A stretch of 64,000 nucleotides of DNA from Clostridiales bacterium (lineage in GTDB: Bacteria; Bacillota; Clostridia; Christensenellales; Aristaeellaceae). The translations under genes were made by a program, and so were the position numbers. The DNA lies in assembly GCA_015056325.1 (NCBI GenBank), contig SVGL01000001.1, positions 186,001 to 250,000 of the forward strand. Reading direction: 5' to 3'. Below the pieces are notes generated by a model that saw only the letters and a program-made list of their open reading frames with translations, had not been told where the DNA came from and did not search any database. Positions within the stretch are counted from its first letter, which is position 1. Each line of letters starts with the position of its first letter. This document shows positions 17,629 to 25,739 of this stretch, in pieces.

Positions 17629-20544
17629 ATGCGAAAAAAGTGGCGTATTCTTGTCGGTATTCTGGTTGTGGTGATTCTGGTGGCGGCCATTGTCCTGCTC
17701 AATGGCGACCCTCAGAACTACCATGACAAGTACGATGGCAAGGACCTGAGTACCGATATCTCCGGCATCGGCCGAGACGATACCTATGACGTCTATCTCC
17801 GGACGCATCAGGACGTTGCAGCTGGCACGGAGACCATTGTTGTGGACGTTGCCGCCTTTGAAGGCGACGGCGTGCTGCAGCAGGATGAAAACGGCAATCC
17901 TCAGGTCTATACGGCAGACGGTGAGTATACCAGCTGGATGGTGGATGTGCCGGTGGAAGGCATGTACGCTGTTCAGGTGGAATACCTGACGGTGGAATCC
18001 CGCGGCGTTGATGTGGAGCGTGAGCTGTACATCAATGATGTGCTGCCCTTTGCCGGTGCTGATACGCTGCGTTTCTCCCGCTTGTGGGTGGATGGCGGCG
18101 AAGTCCGCAAGGACAACCAGGGCAACGAAATCCGCCCCTCCCAGACGGAGAAGTATGAGTACCAGGTGGCTTTCTGCAAGGACGACATGGGCTATGAAAC
18201 CGAGCCTTATCAGTTCTACTTTGCTCAGGGCCAGAACAAGCTGAGCTTCAAGGGCGCCAATGAGCCGATGATCATCCGCTCCATCAAGCTTATGCCTGTA
18301 ACTCAGCGTGCTTCCTATGAAGCGTATCTGGCAGCTCAGCCCCAGGTGCAGATGTCTGCGGAGGGCAAAACCTACCAGACCACCATCCAGGGCGAGAAGG
18401 CTGTTACCCGCTCCTCTCCCTCCTTGTATGCCCGATATGACCATGCCTCTCCTTCTACCGAGCCCTACGATGTATATCACACCATTCTGAACTACATCGG
18501 CGGCGACCCGTGGAATACCGCCGGTCAGTGGATCGAGTGGAGCTTTGAGGTGCCTGAAGACGGCTTCTACAACATCTCCATCAAGGCACGCCAGACCTAC
18601 CAGCGCGGCGGTCTGTCCTGCCGTACGGTGTATATCGATGGGGAAGTGCCCTTTGACGAGATGTCTTCTGTGGCCTTTGCCTATGATACCAACTGGAACA
18701 TGCGCACCCTGGCGGATGAAGACGGCAATGCCTACCGCTTCTACCTGACCAAGGGCGAGCACACCATCCGCCTGGAGGTTACCCTGGGCGATATGGGCGC
18801 CATCCTCAAGGAGATGGAGGCCAGTATCTACCGCCTGAACCAGATCTACCGCAAGGTGCTGGTGCTCACTGGCGTCAGCCCCGACCGCTTCCGCGATTAT
18901 CACCTGGATAAGGTTTATCCCGAAGTGATGGAAGCCATGGAGCTGGAAAGCCTGCGCCTGTACAAGCTGGTGGACGACACTGTTGCCAGAACCGGTCAGA
19001 AGAATGACCGTGTGGCTGTTGCCCAGACCCTGGCTGTGCAGCTGGAGCAGTTCGTGGAGCGCCATGAGCGCATCACCCAGTCCTTCTCCAACTTCAAAGA
19101 TAACATCACCTCTCTGGGTACTGCGATGCAGTCCATGGCTGAATCCAAGCTGGATATCGACGCGATTGTCATCTCCGGCGAGAACGCCAAGCCCAAGAAG
19201 GTTTCCGACAACATTTTCACCAAGCTGGCCCATGAGGTCAAGGCTTGTGTTGCTTCCTACTTTGTGGATTACAACTCCCTGGGCGACGTTTACGACGAAA
19301 ATGCTGAGGACGTGATCGAAGTCTGGCTGGTGACTGGCCGCGACCAGTCCACCGTGCTGAAGACCATGATCGACGAAGCTTTCACCCCCAACTATGGCGT
19401 GAAGGTCAACGTGCAGCTGGTCGGTGCGGATGCTATCCTGAGCGCTGTTATGGCAGGCATTGGCCCCGATGTGGTGCTGAGCGTGGACGGCTGGTACGCT
19501 GTCAACTACGCCATGCGTAACGCGGTGGAGGATCTGACCCAGTTTGCTGATTACGAAGAGGTCGTCAAGCCTTTCTATCAGAGTGCACTGGAACCTCTGA
19601 CCTATGATGACGGCGAGCATAAGGGCGTCTACGGTCTGCCCGAGACTCAGCTGTTCTCCGTGCTGTTCTACCGCAAGGACATCATGGAGGATCTGGAGCT
19701 GGAAATTCCCCAGACCTGGGATGATATCATTGCCATCCTGCCTACCATTCAGGGCAACAACATGTCCGTGGGCATTCCTTTCCCGGATATCTCCAACGTT
19801 GATATGTCCGGCTTCAATGCTCTGATCTATCAGAACGGCGGCGCCATCTATAATGATAAAAAGACCCGCACCTTGATCGATTCTGAGGAAGCGGTGAAGG
19901 CCTTCGAGCTGTACACCAGCCTGTACAATGACTACGGCCTGCCCACCGTGTTTGACTTCGTCAGCCGCTTCCGTTCCGGCGAGATGCCCGTGGGTGTAGG
20001 TCAGTACAGCCTGTACAACACCCTGGCCGTTTCCGCACCTGAGATCCGCGGCCTGTGGGACTTCACCCTCTATCCCGGCACGGTGCAGGAGGATGGCAGC
20101 ATCGACCGCAGCGTCCACGCCAACGGCCTGTGCTGCATGATGATCGCCACCGATGACGAAACCATCAAGCAGAACGCTTGGACCTTCATGAAGTGGTGGG
20201 TGTCCGCAGACGCTCAGGCCCGCTTCGGCCGCGAGATGGAATCCGTGCTGGGTTCCTCCGCCCGCTATGCCACCGCCAACACGGAGGCGCTTGAAATGCT
20301 GGCCTGGTCCGGCGATGAGCTGGATGTCCTTCAGGCCCAGCAGGCCTGGGGACGTGGTTTCCCGGAGATCGCCGGCGGTTATTCCACCACCCGTCACATG
20401 ACCAACGCCATCCGCAAGGTTATCAACGACAAGGATGATCCCCGCGAGACTCTGCTGACCTATGTGCATACCATTAATGAAGAAATTGAGATCAAGCGCA
20501 AGGAGTTCGGCCTGCCGCTTTACGGAGAGGAGGAAACGAAATGA
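17629..20544 (+). CDS. membrane-tethered extracellular solute-binding protein with N-terminal CBM-like beta-sandwich modules (971 aa)
   Basis: N-terminal TM (WRILVGILVVVILVAAIVLLNG); two modules with TSWMVDVPVEGMYAVQVEY / IEWSFEVPEDGFYNISIKA; C-terminal SBP fold (GVYGLPETQLFSVLFYRKDIMEDLELEIPQTWDDIIAIL). Confidence 0.88.
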   Translation: MRKKWRILVGILVVVILVAAIVLLNGDPQNYHDKYDGKDLSTDISGIGRDDTYDVYLRTHQDVAAGTETIVVDVAAFEGDGVLQQDENGNPQVYTADGEYTSWMVDVPVEGMYAVQVEYLTVESRGVDVERELYINDVLPFAGADTLRFSRLWVDGGEVRKDNQGNEIRPSQTEKYEYQVAFCKDDMGYETEPYQFYFAQGQNKLSFKGANEPMIIRSIKLMPVTQRASYEAYLAAQPQVQMSAEGKTYQTTIQGEKAVTRSSPSLYARYDHASPSTEPYDVYHTILNYIGGDPWNTAGQWIEWSFEVPEDGFYNISIKARQTYQRGGLSCRTVYIDGEVPFDEMSSVAFAYDTNWNMRTLADEDGNAYRFYLTKGEHTIRLEVTLGDMGAILKEMEASIYRLNQIYRKVLVLTGVSPDRFRDYHLDKVYPEVMEAMELESLRLYKLVDDTVARTGQKNDRVAVAQTLAVQLEQFVERHERITQSFSNFKDNITSLGTAMQSMAESKLDIDAIVISGENAKPKKVSDNIFTKLAHEVKACVASYFVDYNSLGDVYDENAEDVIEVWLVTGRDQSTVLKTMIDEAFTPNYGVKVNVQLVGADAILSAVMAGIGPDVVLSVDGWYAVNYAMRNAVEDLTQFADYEEVVKPFYQSALEPLTYDDGEHKGVYGLPETQLFSVLFYRKDIMEDLELEIPQTWDDIIAILPTIQGNNMSVGIPFPDISNVDMSGFNALIYQNGGAIYNDKKTRTLIDSEEAVKAFELYTSLYNDYGLPTVFDFVSRFRSGEMPVGVGQYSLYNTLAVSAPEIRGLWDFTLYPGTVQEDGSIDRSVHANGLCCMMIATDDETIKQNAWTFMKWWVSADAQARFGREMESVLGSSARYATANTEALEMLAWSGDELDVLQAQQAWGRGFPEIAGGYSTTRHMTNAIRKVINDKDDPRETLLTYVHTINEEIEIKRKEFGLPLYGEEETK

Positions 20545-21491
20545 GCACCAACCAGACTGGATTTGCCGGCCGCTATTTCAAAATGAAAGCGGACCAGATC
20601 AGCTACGGCTGGCAGAAGGCAAAGAACAATAAGGTTTGCTATCTCTTCCTGGCACCCTATGCCATCCTGTTCTTCACGTTCTTCATCCTTCCCATCGGCA
20701 CCTCCATCTTCTACGGCTTTACCTACTACAACATTCTGGAGCCTGCCCGTTTCGTCGGCGTTCAGAACTATGTCAATCTGATCCTGCAGGATGAGGTCTT
20801 CCTGACCTCGGTGAAGAACACCTTCGTCATTGCCGTGGTTACTGGCCCTGTGGGCTACATCCTCTCGTTCATGTTCGCCTGGTTCATCAACGAGCTGCCC
20901 AAGTGGATGCGTGCCATTGCAGTCGTGATCTTCTACGCGCCCTCCATCGCAGGCAATGCCTACAGCATTTTCTCCATCATCTTCCGCGGCGACGCCTACG
21001 GTTACCTGAACTCCATGCTGCTGAACATGGGCATCATCGACGCTCCTATGCTGTGGCTGACCAATCCCCAGTACATCATGCCCGTTCTGATCTTCGTCAT
21101 CCTGTGGATGAGCATGGGCACCGGCTTCCTGTCCTTCGTCGCTGGCTTCCAGGGCATTGACAAGAGCATGTACGAGGCCGGCTATGTGGACGGCGTGCGC
21201 AACCGCTGGCAGGAGCTGTACCACATCACCCTGCCCAGCATGAAGCCCATGCTGCTCTTCGGCGCGGTTATGTCCATCACCTCTGCCTTCAACGTTTGTG
21301 ACGTGCCCCGTGCCCTGGCTGGCTACCCCTCCACGGACTACGCCGCCCGCACCGTCGTCACGCATCTGTTCGACTACGGCTTCAGCCGCTTTGAGATGGG
21401 CTACGCTTCCGCCATCGCGACGCTGCTGTTCCTGGTCATGATTCTGTGTAAGAAGTTCATCTCTGCAGCACTTGAAAAGGTGGGTACCTGA
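20541..21491 (+). CDS. sugar ABC transporter permease (UgpA/LplB type)
   Basis: Multi-TM; EAGYVDGVRNRWQELYHITLPSMKPM (EAA loop). Confidence 0.92.
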   Translation: MSTNQTGFAGRYFKMKADQISYGWQKAKNNKVCYLFLAPYAILFFTFFILPIGTSIFYGFTYYNILEPARFVGVQNYVNLILQDEVFLTSVKNTFVIAVVTGPVGYILSFMFAWFINELPKWMRAIAVVIFYAPSIAGNAYSIFSIIFRGDAYGYLNSMLLNMGIIDAPMLWLTNPQYIMPVLIFVILWMSMGTGFLSFVAGFQGIDKSMYEAGYVDGVRNRWQELYHITLPSMKPMLLFGAVMSITSAFNVCDVPRALAGYPSTDYAARTVVTHLFDYGFSRFEMGYASAIATLLFLVMILCKKFISAALEKVGT

Positions 21492-21492
21492 T

Positions 21493-22704
21493 ATGAGTAA
21501 TAAGAATAATTACAAATCCAGCGGTACCCTGACGCTGAACGGCAAGAAGCTCCGCGGTGAACTGATTGCGGAGGAGCGCCTGGCCCGCTTTGTGACCAAG
21601 AAGCAGACAATCGAGTTGCCCTATCCCGAAATTGCGGTGCTTAAGAATGTCCGCAACGGCGGCATGGCCAGCACCATCACCATCAAGATGCAGGATGACA
21701 CGGAGTACGTATTCTACCTGCCCTCCGGTCTGAAGGTTTACCACTACATGGATCAGCAGTGGGACAACCGTCCCCGCTCCATGAGCCGTGCGGATGAGCT
21801 CCACCGCCTGGCGGAGCTGCGCGGCGAGCGGATTCAGAAGCCCCGCAAGCATCTGTTCAAGCGCCGTCATCCCAACCGCTCCCTGGGCGGCGATATCGGC
21901 ATCTACGTCATGCTGGCACTGGTGGCCTGCCTGATGGCCTTCCCGCTGGTGTTCGCGGTCAGCTCCGCCCTGAAGCCCCTGGACGAACTGTTCCGCTTCC
22001 CGCCGACCATCTTCCCCCAGCATCCCACCATTGATAACTTCTCTGACCTGATTGTTACCATGGGTCAGAGCTGGGTGCCCTTCAGCCGTTACATCCTCAA
22101 CACTGTGTTCATCACGGCTGTGGGTACCTTCGGCCACCTGGTGATTGCTTCCATGGCGGCCTTTGTGCTGGCGAAGTACGATTTCCCCGGCGGACGTTTC
22201 TTCTTCGCCGTCGTTACCACGGCCCTGATGTTCTCCGGCTACGTCACCGGCATCCCGAACTACGTCATCATGTCCAAGCTGAACATGATCGACACCTACT
22301 GGGCGCTGCTGCTGCCCGCATTTGCGGCACCCATCGGCCTGTTCATGATGAAGCAGTTCATGGAAGGCCTGCCCACTGCGCTGATTGAGGCCGCCAAGAT
22401 CGACGGCGCCAAGGAATTCCGCATCTTCTGGAGCATCGTGATGCCTAACGTCAAGCCTGCCTGGCTGACCGTCATCATCTTCAGCGTGCAGAGCCTGTGG
22501 AACACCAGCGCCTCCACGGTTATCTACTCCGAAGCCAAGAAGACCCTCGTGTTCGCCCTGCAGCAGATCCAGGCCGGCGGTATCGCCCGTACCGGTCAGG
22601 CCGCAGCGGTTACCGTCGTGGTCATGGCTGTCCCGATTTTCATCTTTGTTCTGAGCCAGAGCCAAATCCTGGAAACCATGGCCAGCTCCGGTATCAAGGA
22701 CTAA
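21493..22704 (+). CDS. carbohydrate ABC transporter permease with about 120-aa N-terminal cytoplasmic extension
   Basis: EAAKIDGAKEFRIFWSIVMPNVKPA EAA loop; N-terminal soluble segment precedes the first TM. Confidence 0.9.
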   Translation: MSNKNNYKSSGTLTLNGKKLRGELIAEERLARFVTKKQTIELPYPEIAVLKNVRNGGMASTITIKMQDDTEYVFYLPSGLKVYHYMDQQWDNRPRSMSRADELHRLAELRGERIQKPRKHLFKRRHPNRSLGGDIGIYVMLALVACLMAFPLVFAVSSALKPLDELFRFPPTIFPQHPTIDNFSDLIVTMGQSWVPFSRYILNTVFITAVGTFGHLVIASMAAFVLAKYDFPGGRFFFAVVTTALMFSGYVTGIPNYVIMSKLNMIDTYWALLLPAFAAPIGLFMMKQFMEGLPTALIEAAKIDGAKEFRIFWSIVMPNVKPAWLTVIIFSVQSLWNTSASTVIYSEAKKTLVFALQQIQAGGIARTGQAAAVTVVVMAVPIFIFVLSQSQILETMASSGIKD

Positions 22705-22756
22705 ACTGCTGGGTAACCAAGATTGGCTGATACAAATCATTCAGAACAGGAGGGGA

Positions 22757-25078
22757 ATGACCATGAAGGTGATGCACAGGCTTATAGCGCTGATCATGAC
22801 CGTTTTCATGCTTGCTTCAATGAATACCGCCCTGGCCGTCGATGACGCATACCCCAGTACTTATACATACAACTATGACTACTGGAGCGACATCCGTGAA
22901 TCGCCTGACGCATATCGCGTGGCAGATATGATCTTTGCCGGCGAACTCGGCCTGAGTGCCCTGAAGAAGCCCCAGAGCCTCTTCGTAAAGGGCAATGACC
23001 TCTACGTTGTCGATTCCGGCAACAACCGCATCCTGCAGATCCGCAGGGAAGGGGATGACTTCAAACTGCACCGTGTGATCGATAAGATCCAGGGCTGTGA
23101 AGTGACGACCTTCAACAATCCCAATGACGTCTTCGTGGACGCCGACGAAAACCTCTACATTGCCGACACCAACAACGGCCGTGTCGTGATGGTGGATAAG
23201 GACCTGAACTTCATAAAGGAGTTCGTAAAGCCTTCCAATGCTGTATTTGCTGCCACACAGAAGAAGGTAGATGCACAGACTGCTTCCGAGGCTGAAGATG
23301 GTGTGGCGTTCATCGTGCTTCCCATCGGTCTTTATACCGTGAAGGAAAAGGAAGGCAGCGCTGCTGTTGAGGGTTACAAGCTGACCCTGGCAGGCAACAA
23401 TGTGATGGCTTGTGTTCGCGAGTATCAGGCGACTGTGGTTCAGGTGGTCAATGTGTACAACGTCGATGATCCCCTGGCCAAGGACAAGATCAATGCTGAA
23501 AAGGTTGATGTTGCAGAGTTGACCTATGCGGACCTGACAGAGGAAGAGCTGGCGTTGGTGGCTGCTGCGGAGGCTCAAACCGGTGAGCCCCATGGCGTGC
23601 TGCGTGTGTCTGCTTTGTCAATGGGCGCGGAGAAGCCTGCTGGCATTGGATACGATATTACTGAAACGCAGCTGAATACCCCGTCGAATTACTACTCTGA
23701 TTTCCGCAATGGCGTCATGTCCGTGATTGCGCCTATTGGCGATTACACGGTGACGCAGGATGCAGCCACGGCTAAGGTTCCCAATTTCGAAACTACCGTC
23801 ATCGGCGGTGTGTACGACGTTTGGGTAAAGGAAGACTGTGCTGTTACGGCAAATTACATCAATCTGTATACCAATAGCAAGAACCCGCTGAATGCTGCGG
23901 ACTATTCCGTGCCGGAATCCACCTATGTGGAGTTGACCGAGCTGGAAAAGACCCTCATTGAGGAAATAGAGAAGGAACATCCCGGCACGGAATACGGCGC
24001 GATCCGCATTTCTGCATCCTCTGTCAATGCCGAGATTCCTTCCAATACTGTCTTTGATCAGAACCTGAGCTTCCTGCCCAACAAGCTGGTGGTTGACGTC
24101 TCTGGCCGCGTGTTCCTGCTGGCCACGAACGTCAACAAGGGCTTGATCAAGTTTGAGAACGACATGACCTTTACCGGTTTTGTCGGCGCGAACAAGGTCA
24201 GCTACAACTTCGCGGAGTACATCTGGAAGACCTACTTCATGACCAAGGAACAGCGTGAACAGCAGGCTTCCTTTGTTCCTACCGAGTACCATAACCTTTA
24301 CATTGATCCGGAAGCCTTCATTTACGCCACCAACACCATTTTCAGCGAGTATGATCTGCTGTGGGACGTTGCGCAGCCGATCCGCCGCCTCAATGGCATT
24401 GGCAATGATATCCTGATCAAGAATGACCGTTATCCCCCTATTGGCGATATCTACTGGGTGGAAGGCTCTGTGACCCTGGGCCCCTCCAAGCTGCACGATA
24501 TCACGGTTCTGGAGAATGACATCTACATTGCGCTGGACCATACCCGTGGCCGCATCTTCGGCTATGACAGCCAGGGCGTGATGCTGTGGGCCTTCGGCAC
24601 CACCGGCAGCAGCGAAGGTGCGTTCAACTCCGCCGTGTCCATTGAGCACATGGGCCGTGACCTGTTTGTGCTGGATGAGCTGTCCGGCGCCATCACGGTC
24701 TTCACCCCCACCGAGTACGGCAACCTGATCTATGATGCGATCGATGCCTATCTCAAGGGTGAATACGATGCCTCTGCCGAGCTGTGGGATGAGGTGCTCA
24801 AGCTCAACGCCAACTACAACCTGGCCTTCATCGGCATCGGTCGCTCTCTGATGCGTCAGGAGAACTACGAAGAGGCCATGGACTACTTCAAGATGGCAAA
24901 GGACCGCGATAATTACGGCCGCGCCTTCCGCTTCTTCCGCAAGGATTGGGTGGAAGAGAATATCTGGTGGATGATCATCGCCATTGCCGCGGTGCTGATT
25001 GTTCCGCTGGTACTGCGCGCAGGCAAGAAGATGAGAATGGAGGTGGAAATGCATGAGCGCAATCAAGTTCAGAAGTAA
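22757..25078 (+). CDS. secreted/membrane NHL-repeat plus TPR protein with internal duplicated insert
   Basis: Signal peptide; NHL-like blades (PQSLFVKGNDLYVVDSGNNRILQI, PNDVFVDADENLYIADTNNGRVVMVDKD); C-terminal TPR (YNLAFIGIGRSLMRQENYEEAMDYFKMAKD) and TM. Confidence 0.82.
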   Translation: MTMKVMHRLIALIMTVFMLASMNTALAVDDAYPSTYTYNYDYWSDIRESPDAYRVADMIFAGELGLSALKKPQSLFVKGNDLYVVDSGNNRILQIRREGDDFKLHRVIDKIQGCEVTTFNNPNDVFVDADENLYIADTNNGRVVMVDKDLNFIKEFVKPSNAVFAATQKKVDAQTASEAEDGVAFIVLPIGLYTVKEKEGSAAVEGYKLTLAGNNVMACVREYQATVVQVVNVYNVDDPLAKDKINAEKVDVAELTYADLTEEELALVAAAEAQTGEPHGVLRVSALSMGAEKPAGIGYDITETQLNTPSNYYSDFRNGVMSVIAPIGDYTVTQDAATAKVPNFETTVIGGVYDVWVKEDCAVTANYINLYTNSKNPLNAADYSVPESTYVELTELEKTLIEEIEKEHPGTEYGAIRISASSVNAEIPSNTVFDQNLSFLPNKLVVDVSGRVFLLATNVNKGLIKFENDMTFTGFVGANKVSYNFAEYIWKTYFMTKEQREQQASFVPTEYHNLYIDPEAFIYATNTIFSEYDLLWDVAQPIRRLNGIGNDILIKNDRYPPIGDIYWVEGSVTLGPSKLHDITVLENDIYIALDHTRGRIFGYDSQGVMLWAFGTTGSSEGAFNSAVSIEHMGRDLFVLDELSGAITVFTPTEYGNLIYDAIDAYLKGEYDASAELWDEVLKLNANYNLAFIGIGRSLMRQENYEEAMDYFKMAKDRDNYGRAFRFFRKDWVEENIWWMIIAIAAVLIVPLVLRAGKKMRMEVEMHERNQVQK
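23231..24056 (+). repeat. in-frame tandem duplicated insert (2 x about 134 aa) flanked by 19-nt near-identical direct repeats
   Basis: CCTTCCAATGCTGTATTTG (23231-23249) vs CCTTCCAATACTGTCTTTG (24038-24056), 17/19; offset 807 bp = 269 codons; protein units share PIGxYTV, VNxY, LTxxE and G(V/A)(L/I)R(V/I)SAxS. Confidence 0.75.
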
Positions 25079-25724
25079 GAAAGCCCACCCCAAGTGGGAT
25101 AAGTACGTCGCGTCCATGAAGTACGCCAAGTACGTGCTGTTCCATCCCTTTGACGGCTTCTGGGATCTGACCCACGAGAAGCGGGGTTCTGTCGCAGCTG
25201 CAAGCACTTACCTGTTCTTGTTCCTGTTTACCCGCATCATGCAGCTGATGTTTACGAACTTCCAGTTCATCAATGCGCCGCTGCAGTACATCAACATTTT
25301 TGAGCAGGCTGCGTCGCTGCTGCTGCCCTTCCTGATCCTCTGTCTGGCCAACTGGTCCATGACCACGCTGTTCGACGGCAAGGGCCGCTTCGTCGACATT
25401 TACATTGCCATGTGCTATGCGCTGGTGCCTTTCACGCTCATCCAGCTGCCCCTGGTGTTTGTCAGCAACATGATCGCGTTTGATGAAGCTGCTTTCTACA
25501 CTGTGCTGATGAGCTTCTCCAATGCCTGGTGCGTCATGCTGGTCTTTGTCGGTCTGATGCAGGTGCATGATTACAGCCCCAGCAAGACGCTGATCTTCAT
25601 CATCGTCACCATCGTGGGCGCGCTGATCATCATCTTCCTGCTGCTTGTGTTCTTCAGTCTTCTGGGCGATGCGGCGAGCTACTTCATCTCGCTGTATCGT
25701 GAGATCGCGTTCCGACTGTATTAA
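25053..25724 (+). CDS. Yip1 domain family membrane protein
   Basis: About 220 aa multi-TM; ANWSMTTLFDGKGRFVDIYIAMCYALVPF. Confidence 0.78.
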   Translation: MSAIKFRSKKAHPKWDKYVASMKYAKYVLFHPFDGFWDLTHEKRGSVAAASTYLFLFLFTRIMQLMFTNFQFINAPLQYINIFEQAASLLLPFLILCLANWSMTTLFDGKGRFVDIYIAMCYALVPFTLIQLPLVFVSNMIAFDEAAFYTVLMSFSNAWCVMLVFVGLMQVHDYSPSKTLIFIIVTIVGALIIIFLLLVFFSLLGDAASYFISLYREIAFRLY

Positions 25725-25739
25725 AGAGGAGGTAAGACA

